This document shows, in pieces, positions 34,848 to 43,593 of a stretch of DNA of 64,000 bases. Position 1 is the first letter of the stretch, and each line of letters starts with the position of its first letter. Source of the stretch: WHSW01 sp963821025 (lineage in GTDB: Bacteria > Actinomycetota > Thermoleophilia > Solirubrobacterales > 70-9); assembly GCA_963821025.1 (NCBI GenBank), contig CAWGCG010000003.1:434001-498000 (forward strand), written 5' to 3'. Below the pieces are notes generated by a model. That model worked only from the letters and a program-made list of their open reading frames with translations, searched no databases and had not been told where the DNA came from. The position numbers and the translations under genes were made by a program.

Positions 34848-36551
34848 TTGGCTTCCGATCGCTTCGACGGCTCGTCCATGGGCGGAAGCGAGGAGCGGAT
34901 CGACGCTCGTCGCTATCTCGGCGCGCTCAACCGCGACCGGCGCCTGATCGCGGCGATAGTCGTGGTGGTGACGCTCGGAGTCCTGATCGTTTCGCTGCTG
35001 CTGCCGAAGACCTATGAGGCGACCACGACGATCGTCCTCGATGTCGACTCGAGCGTCTTTGGCCCGCCCGACGCGGAATCGACGCAGCGCCGCCTGGCCA
35101 CGATCGAGAGCCTCCTCGCCAGTACGCAGGTGCTCTCGGAGGCTGCCGACCGGGTCGGCGAGGAGGACAGCGCCGCGCTCGAATCGAAGGTCGACTCGCA
35201 GGTCGATGAGCAGGCAAATCTGATCGACGTCACCGCCTCCGACGGGGATCCCAAGCAGGCGGCGGCGATCGCCAACTCGGTGGCGCGGAGCTTCATCGAC
35301 GTCCAGCAGGAGCTCGAGCGCGAGCGATTGCGCGCGGCTCGCGACGACCTCGCGGCCGAGGCGGACCAGCTGCGACTCGAACCGGGCAGCAGTGGTGAGA
35401 TCGGAGCTATCAACGACAGGATCAATGATCTGCGCGTTCAGGAGGCGAGCGCCGGCTCGGATCTCCAGATCGCCGAGACGGCGCTGCCCCCGGACAGCCC
35501 CGCTTCTCCGCGACCGTTGCGAAACACGGTCCTCGCCTTCTTTGCCTCGCTCTTCCTCGCGACCCTGCTCAGCCTCGGACGCGACCAGCTGCGGCCGGTG
35601 ATCGGGTCCCCGCGCGAGCTGTCGCGGTTGTTCGGACGCCCGGTGTTGAGCGCCGTTCCCTACCTTCCGCGCGGGCTCTCACGCTCGCGCAGGGCGATCA
35701 ACGCGGTCGAGCACGAGGCCTATCAGAATCTCCGCTCGGCGATCCAGCTGGCGCTGCCACCACGCCCCGACGTGGCGCACGTGATCCTGGTCAGCAGCGC
35801 CGTCCACGCGGAGGGCAAGACAACGGTGACGACACGTCTCGGCCGGGCGCTCGCCGACGCCGGCGAGAAGACGCTGCTGATCTCGGCCGACCTGCGCTGG
35901 CCCGGTCTGCACAGCCAGCTCGGGCTGCCGTTGGAACCCGGTCTCACCGATGCCCTGAAGCTGGTCGAACGCAGCGGCATGAGCGACTACATCTTGCCGG
36001 CGACCACCCATAAGGTCCCAACCCACGGGTCCGGGCTCGAGGTGCTCTCCTCCGGGACCAAGCCGAGGGACCCGGCGCGGCTGCTGGCCAGCGATGCGAT
36101 GCGCGCGCTGGTCGACCACGCGGCGCAGCTCGACTACAGCTACATCCTGCTCGATGCCCCGCCGATGCTCGGGCTCGGCGACGTCTTGGGACTCGCCGAG
36201 TTGAGCGACCGGATGCTCGTGGTCGCCAGGCTGGACCGGGTCACGCTGAGCCAGGCCGTCGACATGCAGGAACTGATCGAGCGCCTCGAGCTCGACCCGC
36301 TCGGGCTGGTAGTGATCGGCGCCAAGGTCGACCTCTCGCCCTATTACCTCGCCGAGCGACCGCCGATCAGCACCGAGGGGCAGCGACGGCCTCGCCGGTC
36401 GAGCCGCGACGACCTAGAGAGACGGTCGACGTCGCGGCATCGCGCCGATCCAGATCAGGGCGGCGACGAGCCAGAGATGACGCCAGTGCATGGTGTCGAC
36501 GAAGAAGCTGTTGAGCATGAGACCGCACCACGCTCCGAACAGGGCAGCTGA
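34848..36551 (+). CDS. Wzz/Wzc-like polysaccharide chain-length regulator with CpsD-type ATPase domain
   Basis: A 567-residue fusion. The Wzz part has transmembrane helices at about 33-52 and 226-243 enclosing a 170-residue external region. The cytosolic ATPase has a Walker A' of the form HAEGKTT (about 320-326), ISADLRWPG and LLDAPP, typical of bacterial tyrosine kinases. The C-terminal tail is Arg/Glu-rich and lacks a tyrosine cluster, so autophosphorylation of a tail is doubtful. Starts are TTG 34848 or ATG 34878. The last 138 nt overlap the convergent O-antigen-ligase-like gene in antisense. It should control polymer length or export. Confidence 0.85.
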   Translation: MASDRFDGSSMGGSEERIDARRYLGALNRDRRLIAAIVVVVTLGVLIVSLLLPKTYEATTTIVLDVDSSVFGPPDAESTQRRLATIESLLASTQVLSEAADRVGEEDSAALESKVDSQVDEQANLIDVTASDGDPKQAAAIANSVARSFIDVQQELERERLRAARDDLAAEADQLRLEPGSSGEIGAINDRINDLRVQEASAGSDLQIAETALPPDSPASPRPLRNTVLAFFASLFLATLLSLGRDQLRPVIGSPRELSRLFGRPVLSAVPYLPRGLSRSRRAINAVEHEAYQNLRSAIQLALPPRPDVAHVILVSSAVHAEGKTTVTTRLGRALADAGEKTLLISADLRWPGLHSQLGLPLEPGLTDALKLVERSGMSDYILPATTHKVPTHGSGLEVLSSGTKPRDPARLLASDAMRALVDHAAQLDYSYILLDAPPMLGLGDVLGLAELSDRMLVVARLDRVTLSQAVDMQELIERLELDPLGLVVIGAKVDLSPYYLAERPPISTEGQRRPRRSSRDDLERRSTSRHRADPDQGGDEPEMTPVHGVDEEAVEHETAPRSEQGS

Positions 36552-37760
36552 GCCGATGCCGTAGGTTTCGCGGCCGGCGACGGCATTGCGCGCGGCCATC
36601 ACCAAGGTGATGAACATCAAGGCGCCAATCGCAAGCAGGCCGAGGAATCCCTGCTCGGCGAACGCGCGGATGTAGAGACTGTGGGCGTCGAGCTGCGCGG
36701 TGAGCCCGAACTGCCCCGGGCCGATCCCCAGCGGATGCTCCTCGGCGAGCGCGACGCCGGTTTCCTGCGCCTCGAACCGTTCGGTGTCATATGCCTGCAG
36801 GCCGGCGCGCTGATCGAAGAAATCCAGTGAGCCGCTGGCGGTCAGGGCCATGATCACGACCGCTCCCGCGGCCAGCATCAGGGAGACGAGGACGATCGCC
36901 CGTTTTGCGCCCCCGGTCCTCGGCGCGATCACCAGCACCATCACCACCACCCCAAGGACCAGGCTGCCCCAGGCGGCGCGTGAGTACGAGAACAGAACCC
37001 CGAGCGCGAGGATCAGGCAAAGCACCGCTTTGATCGACGGTCGCAGCTTCAGCAGCCGAGGCCGGGCGATCTCCTCGAGCAAGATCAGCGTGATCGGGAT
37101 CAAGAACGGGCCGTACACGTTCGCGTCCTTGAACAGCGCCTGGACTCGCTCGCCCCCCTCGTAGAGCAGCAGGTCCTTGCCCGGCACGGGCAAGAACAAA
37201 GCCGCCACTCCGGCGATCGTCGAGACGAGCGCGGCGATCAGGTAGGCGATCACGATTGCCCGCGCGCGGCGCTCGGAGTTGAGAAAGCTGGTCAGCCAGA
37301 CTGCGAATACCGCGAGATAGAGTGTGATCGAGAAGAAGGTCGCGGCCTGGTTGGCGTCGACCAGGTCGACTGCCGAGACGAGGTTCAGGGTCAGGAACGC
37401 GGCGATCACCGCGCCGACCGCAAGCGGGACGCGCTCGAGGCTGAATCGACCCGTCACCGCCGCGATCGCGATCACCACGCCGAAGACGAGGTCGGGTGGA
37501 GCCGGCTCGACCCGGACCACACCGAGGAGCAGGAACCCGAGGAAAACGGCCGCGTCATAGCGGGTGAGCGCGAGCAGGACCAGACCGAGGAAGGCGGTGC
37601 CCGCGAGAACCAGGAGCGGCACGCTCGGCAGCGGATAGCGCGTCGCCGCCGCCGCCAGCGCGAGAATGATCATCACCAGCGCCCCAACGGCCGCGACCGC
37701 CTGCGAGGTGAGCCCCAAGGTCCGCGCTCTGAGGTCGATCAGGGTGTCGGTCGAGGCCAC
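36414..37760 (-). CDS. O-antigen ligase/polymerase-like membrane protein (Wzy_C)
   Basis: A 448-residue protein with about 11-12 transmembrane helices. The large loop and its C-terminal flank (GIGPGQFGLTAQLDAHSLY, then IRAFAEQGFLGLLAIG) are the Wzy_C/WaaL signature; the His in AHSLY is usually essential. It would polymerise or ligate lipid-linked glycan. GTG 37760 has TAGGCT 9 nt upstream. The 3' end overlaps the Wzc-like gene on the other strand by 138 nt. A second member of the family is at 52249-54228. Confidence 0.87.
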   Translation of the reverse strand: MASTDTLIDLRARTLGLTSQAVAAVGALVMIILALAAAATRYPLPSVPLLVLAGTAFLGLVLLALTRYDAAVFLGFLLLGVVRVEPAPPDLVFGVVIAIAAVTGRFSLERVPLAVGAVIAAFLTLNLVSAVDLVDANQAATFFSITLYLAVFAVWLTSFLNSERRARAIVIAYLIAALVSTIAGVAALFLPVPGKDLLLYEGGERVQALFKDANVYGPFLIPITLILLEEIARPRLLKLRPSIKAVLCLILALGVLFSYSRAAWGSLVLGVVVMVLVIAPRTGGAKRAIVLVSLMLAAGAVVIMALTASGSLDFFDQRAGLQAYDTERFEAQETGVALAEEHPLGIGPGQFGLTAQLDAHSLYIRAFAEQGFLGLLAIGALMFITLVMAARNAVAGRETYGIGSAALFGAWCGLMLNSFFVDTMHWRHLWLVAALIWIGAMPRRRPSL

Positions 37761-37769
37761 GGTGCGCGA

Positions 37770-37775
37770 AGCCTA
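37770..37775 (-). promoter_or_regulatory. Putative -10 element for the Wzy/WaaL-like gene
   Basis: On the minus strand TAGGCT lies 9 nt before GTG 37760. Confidence 0.4.
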
Positions 37776-37812
37776 GAGGCTTGATCCGGGTCGACCGTGA
37801 GCGCGGCCGGCG

Positions 37813-39030
37813 CTAGCGCCGCGTCGTCGTGGCGCCCTGCCGAAGGAGGATCGCCCCTTGGCCGTCGGCTACCCGCACCGAGCCCACCTTGCGTCCGGAA
37901 AGCCGAACGTATTTTCGCGAGAGCCGGATCCGCTTGCTGCTCGCGCCCGGTTGACTGACTATCACCAGCCCGCGCGCGAACCGACGTGTGAGCACGCCGT
38001 CGCGGAAACGGTAGGAGCCCCGCGGAGCGCCAAGGTCGGTGTCCCAGCCGTCCCACCAGCGATCCGGAAAGGCGCCGCCGTCCTCGTCGACCGAAAACAC
38101 GTCACCCCGCTCTTGGAGCAAGAAGTAGGAGGCCAGCTCGAACTCGCGGGTCGACTCCTGGCTCAGATCGACCGGTTCGTAGACAACCGCCTTGCCGCGA
38201 GCGTGAAGCCACTCGATGTGCCTGATGAAGGTCGTGAAGCCGAACGTCCCTCCGCCACGCGTGAGGCCCTCGTCCGAGAACGCCCGCTCGAGCTCGATCG
38301 CGCTCGCCGCGGCGATCTCCCGCTGCACGTAGGGGTCGCTGTGGTCGGCCCACCAGAGCGCGTTGTGGATGATCTCCGCACTCGGGAAGGCGGCCCTGAT
38401 CTGCTCGGTGAACTCGGCCACGTAGCGTCGCCAGTCCGCATCGGTCATCGGGGCGCCGGTGCGCGGGTCTACCGGCCGGGTGAATCGGCCGCTTCCGTCG
38501 GAGACGCGCATCTCCATGTTCACGTCATCGATGAAGATCCCGACGTAGCCCTTGGCGAGCTCCTGCCTCGCCTGCTCGATCCAATGCCGGCGCCAGGACG
38601 GGCTGCCGATGTCGGCGGCGTACTGGGGGCAGGTGCCGGCGGCGCAGTCGAACTGGATGTAGAGCGGCGCGCCCTGTGCGTCGCGCAAGACCCAGTCGGG
38701 GTGCTGGCCGATCAGCTCAGAGTTCTCGGACTTGTAGATCGCATAGAGGTCCTTGTAGAAGTGCGCGGGTGCAGCCCACCCGAGGGCGCGATCGAAGAAC
38801 GGGGGGTAGGCCCGCATCCGCCAGTAGCGCTCGCGGGCGAACTCCCGCGTGCGCGGTGCGGCCTCGGTCAGGAACGAATCGAAGGAGCTCTTCGCGTTCA
38901 GCATCAGCGTGGCCTCCCCGGGGTCCAGCGGGCCGGCTGCAGCCGGCTGTGGACCGGCGACCGCAAGCGCGCAGGCGGCCGTCGCGGCCGCGACCGCGTA
39001 GACGAATCTCGTCCTTCTCCCTGCCAGCAT
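37813..39030 (-). CDS. Secreted putative glycosidase, GHL15-like (copy 2)
   Basis: A 405-residue paralogue of the protein at 19582-20799. Signal peptide residues 1-32 (ending PAAAG). Shared blocks are DLYAIYK, HPDWVLRD, CPQYAADIGSPSWRRHWIE, GIFIDDVNME, HNALWWADHSDPYVQREIA and ELERAF; the Asp pair in the IDDVN strand and Glu in ELERAF are the best catalytic candidates. The start at 39030 is preceded by GGGAGGG on the minus strand. It lies directly upstream of the O-antigen ligase-like gene (52 nt), so cotranscription is likely and it may process the polymer. No activity has been shown from sequence. Confidence 0.77.
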   Translation of the reverse strand: MLAGRRTRFVYAVAAATAACALAVAGPQPAAAGPLDPGEATLMLNAKSSFDSFLTEAAPRTREFARERYWRMRAYPPFFDRALGWAAPAHFYKDLYAIYKSENSELIGQHPDWVLRDAQGAPLYIQFDCAAGTCPQYAADIGSPSWRRHWIEQARQELAKGYVGIFIDDVNMEMRVSDGSGRFTRPVDPRTGAPMTDADWRRYVAEFTEQIRAAFPSAEIIHNALWWADHSDPYVQREIAAASAIELERAFSDEGLTRGGGTFGFTTFIRHIEWLHARGKAVVYEPVDLSQESTREFELASYFLLQERGDVFSVDEDGGAFPDRWWDGWDTDLGAPRGSYRFRDGVLTRRFARGLVIVSQPGASSKRIRLSRKYVRLSGRKVGSVRVADGQGAILLRQGATTTRR

Positions 39031-39200
39031 CCTCGATTGCCCTCCCTAGGCGGATCGACCGGTGGATCGGGCGGCGTCAGTGGCGATCGACAGCCGTGGA
39101 CGGATGTTGGAGCGATGCCGACGCTCGATTTGCAGGTCGTTGGCGTGGCTCGAACGTCCACTCCTGTGCGCTACCGTTTGCCCGAAGCGTCCGGGATTTG

Positions 39201-40298
39201 ATGCCGCTGGACGCCCTGTCTATGGAGCGAGGAATCCGGGAGAGCCCGCAGGAGCAGAGCAGCCCCGCCGATCAAGGCGGCGGCGAGGCGACCCCCGACG
39301 CCGGCGAGGCCGCAGGCCAGGCAGGCGCCGGCAACGAGGTTCCGATCGAGGCGGCGGGATCGGCGGCTGAGGCGACGCCCTCGAGGGCGCCCGCAAATCG
39401 TCAGCCGGCGACCCCCGAGGACCACGCCGGCGCCGATTCGGCGCGCCCGGAGGCTGAGGCGGAGGCGGAGCGGTATCTGTCGGAGCGTCGAAAGAAGGCC
39501 GAAAACCAGGCCAACCGCTACCTGAAGAAGCGCCGCCGCGAGGCCGAGGCCGAGGCCGACCAGATCGTCGAAGAGCGCCGCCGCGAGGCCGAGAGCCAGG
39601 CCACCCAGTTCCTGGAGGAGCGCCGCCGGGAGGCCGAGGCGGAGGCCACTCGCGTCATCGAAGAGCGCCGCCGCGAGGCCGACGGCGAGGCCAAGCGGGT
39701 CGTCGAGGAGCGCCGCCGCGAGGCCGAAGGGGCGGCCGAACGCGTCGTCGAGGAGCGCCGACTCGAGGCCGAGAGCCAGGCGACCCAGTTCCTGGAGGAG
39801 CGCCGCCGCGAGGTTGAGAACGAGGCCAACCGCTACCTGGAAGAGCGCCGCCGCGAGGGCGATCAACTGCTCGAGGCCCAACGCCAGGCCTTGGGCGAGC
39901 TCGCCGCGGACCTCGAACATCGCGCGTCGGCCCTGCGCCCCGAGCTCGACCGCTCGGTTGCCGCGATCGAGAAGACGATCGCCGGGATCCGCAATGCCGC
40001 AGGGTCGGCGAAGCGCACCGGTCGCAGCCAGCGGACGCGGTCCCCACAGCGCCGTCGCGCAGCCGGGGGTGGAGGCGGGCAGCGTGCCGGCGGCTCACAG
40101 AAGTCCCGGGGGCAATCGCGCAAGCCGAGCGAGAAGAGCTCAGAGGAGAAGGCGAAGGCCGACGCGGCGATGCTGAGGGCCACCGAGCTCGCGATCGCCG
40201 GGCGCCCGCGCGACGAGATCGCCGCGGTGCTCGAGACCGAGCACGGGCTCGCGGATCCGAGCCAGATCCTCGACCGGATCCTCGGTTTCGGCTACTGA
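39201..40298 (+). CDS. Coiled-coil protein with nine 15-residue repeats
   Basis: A 365-residue protein starting at ATG 39201. Residues 1-88 are acidic and disordered. Residues 89-223 are nine consecutive 15-residue units with consensus A(T/E)(R/Q)(V/F)(V/L)EERRREAE(S/A)(Q/E), predicted as one long charged coiled coil. A basic Gly/Ser/Arg linker (about 270-320) leads to a C-terminal helical motif (ATELAIAGRPRDEIAAVLETE ... ILDRILGFGY, positions about 330-365). This layout resembles DivIVA-like or filament-forming scaffolds, but I do not recognise a family. A TACCGT hexamer lies at 39172-39177, giving a short leader. It is divergent from the GHL15 gene. Confidence 0.75.
   Translation: MPLDALSMERGIRESPQEQSSPADQGGGEATPDAGEAAGQAGAGNEVPIEAAGSAAEATPSRAPANRQPATPEDHAGADSARPEAEAEAERYLSERRKKAENQANRYLKKRRREAEAEADQIVEERRREAESQATQFLEERRREAEAEATRVIEERRREADGEAKRVVEERRREAEGAAERVVEERRLEAESQATQFLEERRREVENEANRYLEERRREGDQLLEAQRQALGELAADLEHRASALRPELDRSVAAIEKTIAGIRNAAGSAKRTGRSQRTRSPQRRRAAGGGGGQRAGGSQKSRGQSRKPSEKSSEEKAKADAAMLRATELAIAGRPRDEIAAVLETEHGLADPSQILDRILGFGY
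39465..39869 (+). repeat. 45-bp tandem repeat, nine copies, within the coiled-coil gene
   Basis: Each unit is exactly 45 bp and encodes 15 residues. Units 3-4 and 7-8 are nearly identical, showing a higher-order 180-bp duplication (for example 39589 versus 39769). Confidence 0.9.
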
Positions 40299-40336
40299 CG
40301 CGACGCCCGCCCGGCCGCGTCCGCCGCTCGGCCTAG

Positions 40337-41029
40337 TCAGCCCTCGGTCGCCGGCGACGCGTCGGTGAGGCGGGCGAAGACCGCCCAGCGCTGAGCGGCG
40401 CTGTAGAGCGGATGACAGGCGGTCAGCACCAGCCGCTCATAGCCGACGTCGCGGACGATCTCGACCTGGCTCGGGTCGACGATCTGGTGTTCCTCGACCT
40501 CGTAGGTGAAGTTGCCGTAGGGCATCTCGAGCACGATCTCGTCACCATCGGCGATCTCGTTGATCTCACGAAACGGCGCCAGGTAGGTGGTCCGGTGCCC
40601 GGCGATCCCGATCGTCTCGCCCTGCCCGGGAAACCCGGTATCCGGGTAGTGACCCGGGCCCTTGCGCAGGCTCGCCGTGTCGGTGCCCTGGACCACGACC
40701 ACGTCGACGTCGATGCTCGGGATCTCGATCCTCCCGATCCCCTCGCCCGTGAGCACGCTTTCGGCGAACAGGTCGGCGAGTAGCCTCAGGCGCCGATCGA
40801 CGTTGGCGACCTCGTCCGCCTGCTCGACGTCTGGCGCCGCCGCGAACCGTTGCTCGACCCGATCGAGCGAGTCGGCGGCCTTGCCCTGCTGGATCGAGCC
40901 GTAGACCGTCGACACAGGCTCCTTCCAGGCCAGGGTCAGGCCGACGTCCACGAGCACGACGACCCCCGCGGTGATCAGCGAGATCGAGAGGATGTGGAGG
41001 GCGCGGCGCATCGGGGGCCGGGCCATCAT
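40337..41029 (-). CDS. Class E sortase
   Basis: A 230-residue transpeptidase anchored by a helix at about 11-33. The sortase fold shows GIAGHRTTYLAPF with His145, VLTACHPLYSAAQRW with Cys205 and Arg214, completing the His-Cys-Arg triad; the TACHP context is typical of class E enzymes of high-GC actinobacteria, which usually prefer LAxTG-like signals. A candidate substrate with LPFTG is encoded at 61515-61856. It is divergent from argG (starts 65 nt apart) and convergent with the coiled-coil gene. It should attach surface proteins to the peptidoglycan. Confidence 0.9.
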   Translation of the reverse strand: MMARPPMRRALHILSISLITAGVVVLVDVGLTLAWKEPVSTVYGSIQQGKAADSLDRVEQRFAAAPDVEQADEVANVDRRLRLLADLFAESVLTGEGIGRIEIPSIDVDVVVVQGTDTASLRKGPGHYPDTGFPGQGETIGIAGHRTTYLAPFREINEIADGDEIVLEMPYGNFTYEVEEHQIVDPSQVEIVRDVGYERLVLTACHPLYSAAQRWAVFARLTDASPATEG

Positions 41030-41093
41030 CGCCGATCCGGGCGGCGGTTCGCGGCACCTCAGGGGCGCGCGCGTGCCAGACTTCTGCGCCCGG

Positions 41094-42350
41094 ATGAGCG
41101 CCGAGGCCTCCAGGATTGCCGGCTATCAGGCCGATCCCGAGCGGATCGGACGGGTCCTGTTGCTCTACTCGGGCGGCCTCGACACCTCGGTGATGTTGCA
41201 CTGGATCCAGCAGCGCTACGGCGCCGAGGTGGTCACCCTGACCGTCGACCTCGGCCAGCCGGGCGAGGACTGGGACGTGGTCGTCGGCAAGGCCCGCGAC
41301 CTCGGCGCGGTCGATGCGATCCGTGCCGCGGCCAGCGATGACTTCGCCGAGGAGTACGTCCTGCGCGCGATCAAGGCCAACGCCCTCTACGGCGGCGGCT
41401 ATCCGCTGTTCACGGCGCTGGCGCGCCCCCTGATCGCAACGCTCGCGGTCGAGCACGCCCGCGCCGGTGGCTGCGACGTGATCGCCCACGGCTGCACCGG
41501 CAAGGGCAACGACCAGGTCCGGATAGACGCCACGATCGCCACCCTGGCGCCCGAGCTCAAGGTGCTGGCCCCGGTGCGCGAATGGCAGATGGGCCGCGAC
41601 GAGGAGATCGCCTACGCGCGCGAGCACCGGATTCCGATCAAGGGGGCCAACGAGGCGGCGGCTCCATACTCGATCGACGACAACCTCTGGGGTCGTTCCT
41701 CGGAGGGCCGCTCGATCGAGGACCTGGCGGCGCCGGCGCCCGAGGACGTCTTTCAACTGGTGACCCCGCCCGAGCGCGCCCCCGATGATCCTGAGCTCGT
41801 TCGGGTTGGATTCGAGTCCGGGCGCCCGGTCTCGGTCGACGGCGAGCGGCTCGAGCTCGTCGATCTGATCGAGCGCCTGGCCAAGCTCGGGGCCCGCCAC
41901 GGAGTCGGCATCGTCGACCACGTCGAGGACCGGATCGTCGGGCTCAAGGTGCGCGACATCTACGAGGTCCCTGCGGCGGCGATCCTGATCGCCGCTCACC
42001 GCGAGCTCGAGCACCTCGTCTCGACCATCCACCAGAACAACTTCAAGCGCGCGCTCGAGGACGAGTGGGCATACCTCTGCTACGCGGGGCTGTGGATGGA
42101 GCCCTTGCGCGGTGATCTCGACGCCTACATGAACGCAGCCAACGAGCACGTCACCGGCGAGGTCTCGGTGAAGCTTTACAAGGGGTCCGCGACCGTGGTC
42201 ACGCGCAGCTCGCCCTTCGCGCTCTACGACCGGGCGCTGGCCTCCTTCGGCGAGTCCGGCGGTGAGTTCAGCCAGCAGTCGAGCCCGGGGTTCATCGAGC
42301 TGTTCACCCTGCAGAGCCGGATGGCCCACCGGATCCGCAACCGCGACTGA
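41094..42350 (+). CDS. argG: Argininosuccinate synthase
   Basis: A 418-residue enzyme that joins citrulline and aspartate using ATP. The PP-loop YSGGLDTSVML lies near residues 24-34; later GCTGKGNDQVR and the C-terminal VSVKLYKGSATVVTRSS agree with ArgG. ATG 41094 is chosen because an upstream extension is antisense to the sortase gene. A CAGACT hexamer (weak -10) is 11 nt upstream. It is separated from argCJBD by 10 kb of glycan genes, and argH is not in the window. Confidence 0.96.
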   Translation: MSAEASRIAGYQADPERIGRVLLLYSGGLDTSVMLHWIQQRYGAEVVTLTVDLGQPGEDWDVVVGKARDLGAVDAIRAAASDDFAEEYVLRAIKANALYGGGYPLFTALARPLIATLAVEHARAGGCDVIAHGCTGKGNDQVRIDATIATLAPELKVLAPVREWQMGRDEEIAYAREHRIPIKGANEAAAPYSIDDNLWGRSSEGRSIEDLAAPAPEDVFQLVTPPERAPDDPELVRVGFESGRPVSVDGERLELVDLIERLAKLGARHGVGIVDHVEDRIVGLKVRDIYEVPAAAILIAAHRELEHLVSTIHQNNFKRALEDEWAYLCYAGLWMEPLRGDLDAYMNAANEHVTGEVSVKLYKGSATVVTRSSPFALYDRALASFGESGGEFSQQSSPGFIELFTLQSRMAHRIRNRD

Positions 42351-42379
42351 CGTCGGCGGTTGGGGCGGACCGAGACGGG

Positions 42380-42385
42380 TAGGGT
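42380..42385 (+). promoter_or_regulatory. Putative -10 element for the small membrane protein
   Basis: TAGGGT lies 8 nt before ATG 42394. Confidence 0.45.
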
Positions 42386-42393
42386 GCGTGTCG

Positions 42394-42546
42394 ATGTCCT
42401 CCGTCTACGAGCTGATCGGCCGCCTGGTCGTTCGCTTTGCCTGGGCGCGGTTCGGCAGCCAGGTGAAGATTGCCGGTGGCGTCTTCGCTGTGCTGGCCCT
42501 GGTCATCGGCTATCTGCTCAGCAGGCGAGAGCCGCCCGAGGGCTAG
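42394..42546 (+). CDS. Small single-pass membrane protein
   Basis: A 50-residue protein beginning MSSVYELIGRLVVRFAWARF with a hydrophobic segment (IAGGVFAVLALVIGYLL, about 27-43) and a charged tail RREPPEG. The amphipathic N-terminal helix and one membrane helix suggest a small accessory membrane protein. It follows argG by 43 nt but has its own leaderless-type promoter. Function is not recognised. Confidence 0.6.
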   Translation: MSSVYELIGRLVVRFAWARFGSQVKIAGGVFAVLALVIGYLLSRREPPEG

Positions 42547-42570
42547 GCCCGCCCGACCGCCGGCGCGCTT

Positions 42571-43593
42571 TCAGCCGGCGCACACCCAGGCCGCGGCGCC
42601 CGAGTCGGCCCAGATCTGGGAGGCGACCTGAGACTGCTCGCCCGGGGATGCGTCCTCGGGATCGCCCTCGCCGCCGTAGAGGTCCCAGGTCGAGGGCAGG
42701 ATCTGGTACGCCCCGCCGGCCCCCGAGCTCGGGTTGACGGCATCGAAGTTGCCTCCCGACTCGCACATCACGATCGATTCGGGGATCGCCCAGTCACCGA
42801 ACCAATCGGCGACCTCGCCCTGCGCCTGCTCGGCCGAGATCCGCTCCAGTCGTTGCACCTTCGAGGTCCAGTCGCCGACCCGCGACTGCAGGCCCTCGAG
42901 CGCCGCCTGCTGGCGTGCGCGCGCGTCGGCCAGCGCTGCCGCCTGGGTTTCGGCCTCGGCGCGAACCGCCGCGATCTGGTCGCGAGCGGCGGCGATCCGC
43001 GTGTTGAACGCCTGCACTCGCTGCTCGGCGTTCTCGACCGCGGCCAGCTGCACGCGGACCGAGTTGCGCAAGAAGCGGACCCGGTCGACGAGCGCCGCGT
43101 CGGCCTCTTCGATCCGCTGCAGATACTCCGCCCGGGTCGCGAGGTCTTCGAAGCCGTCTGACTCCAGCAGCAGGGTCGTGGTGTCGGGCATGTGGCCGCG
43201 ATAGATCCCGACGAGCCGATCGGCGAGCGCACCCAGGGCGCGAGAGAGATGGTCTCGGGCGTCGGCCAGCTTCGCGGTCGCCTCGGCGACCGCCGCCTCG
43301 AGCTCGCGCTCGCGCTCGCGCCCGCGGGTCAGCACCTGGGTGAGCTGGGCCTCGCGCTGGGCGGCGGCGACCGCCTGCGCCTGAGCCTCGCGCAGCTGCA
43401 CCGAGGCGGCGTCGATCTGGGCGCCGAGGCCCTGCGCCTGTTCGCGGGCGCCGGCGATCCTCGAGTTGAGCTCGTCGATGCTCTGGGCGCCCGAGCTCGA
43501 GGCACCGAGCACCATCGCGCCTGCGCAGGCAAGGCAGGCGAGCAGGCGCCGAAGGCGCGGTGAAGAAGAGCTGTTCGAGTCCGTGTCACCCAT
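42571..43593 (-). CDS. Secreted coiled-coil protein with lysozyme/Rpf-like C-terminal domain
   Basis: A 340-residue protein with signal peptide (about 17-37). Residues 38-260 form a long Gln/Ala/Arg/Glu coiled coil like those of CwlO/PcsB-type cell-wall hydrolase regulators. The last 75 residues (WAIPESIVMCESGGNFDAVN, then GAYQILPSTWDLYGG) match the resuscitation-promoting-factor/transglycosylase SLT pattern; Glu in CESGG is the catalytic candidate, and a Cys pair may form a disulphide. It should cleave peptidoglycan, with the coiled coil timing its action. Convergent with the small membrane-protein gene. Confidence 0.83.
   Translation of the reverse strand: MGDTDSNSSSSPRLRRLLACLACAGAMVLGASSSGAQSIDELNSRIAGAREQAQGLGAQIDAASVQLREAQAQAVAAAQREAQLTQVLTRGRERERELEAAVAEATAKLADARDHLSRALGALADRLVGIYRGHMPDTTTLLLESDGFEDLATRAEYLQRIEEADAALVDRVRFLRNSVRVQLAAVENAEQRVQAFNTRIAAARDQIAAVRAEAETQAAALADARARQQAALEGLQSRVGDWTSKVQRLERISAEQAQGEVADWFGDWAIPESIVMCESGGNFDAVNPSSGAGGAYQILPSTWDLYGGEGDPEDASPGEQSQVASQIWADSGAAAWVCAG

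Noticed and set aside
39465..39869. CRISPR-like array suggested by the 45-bp periodicity
   Set aside because: The repeats are contiguous without spacers, keep one reading frame and encode a coiled coil.
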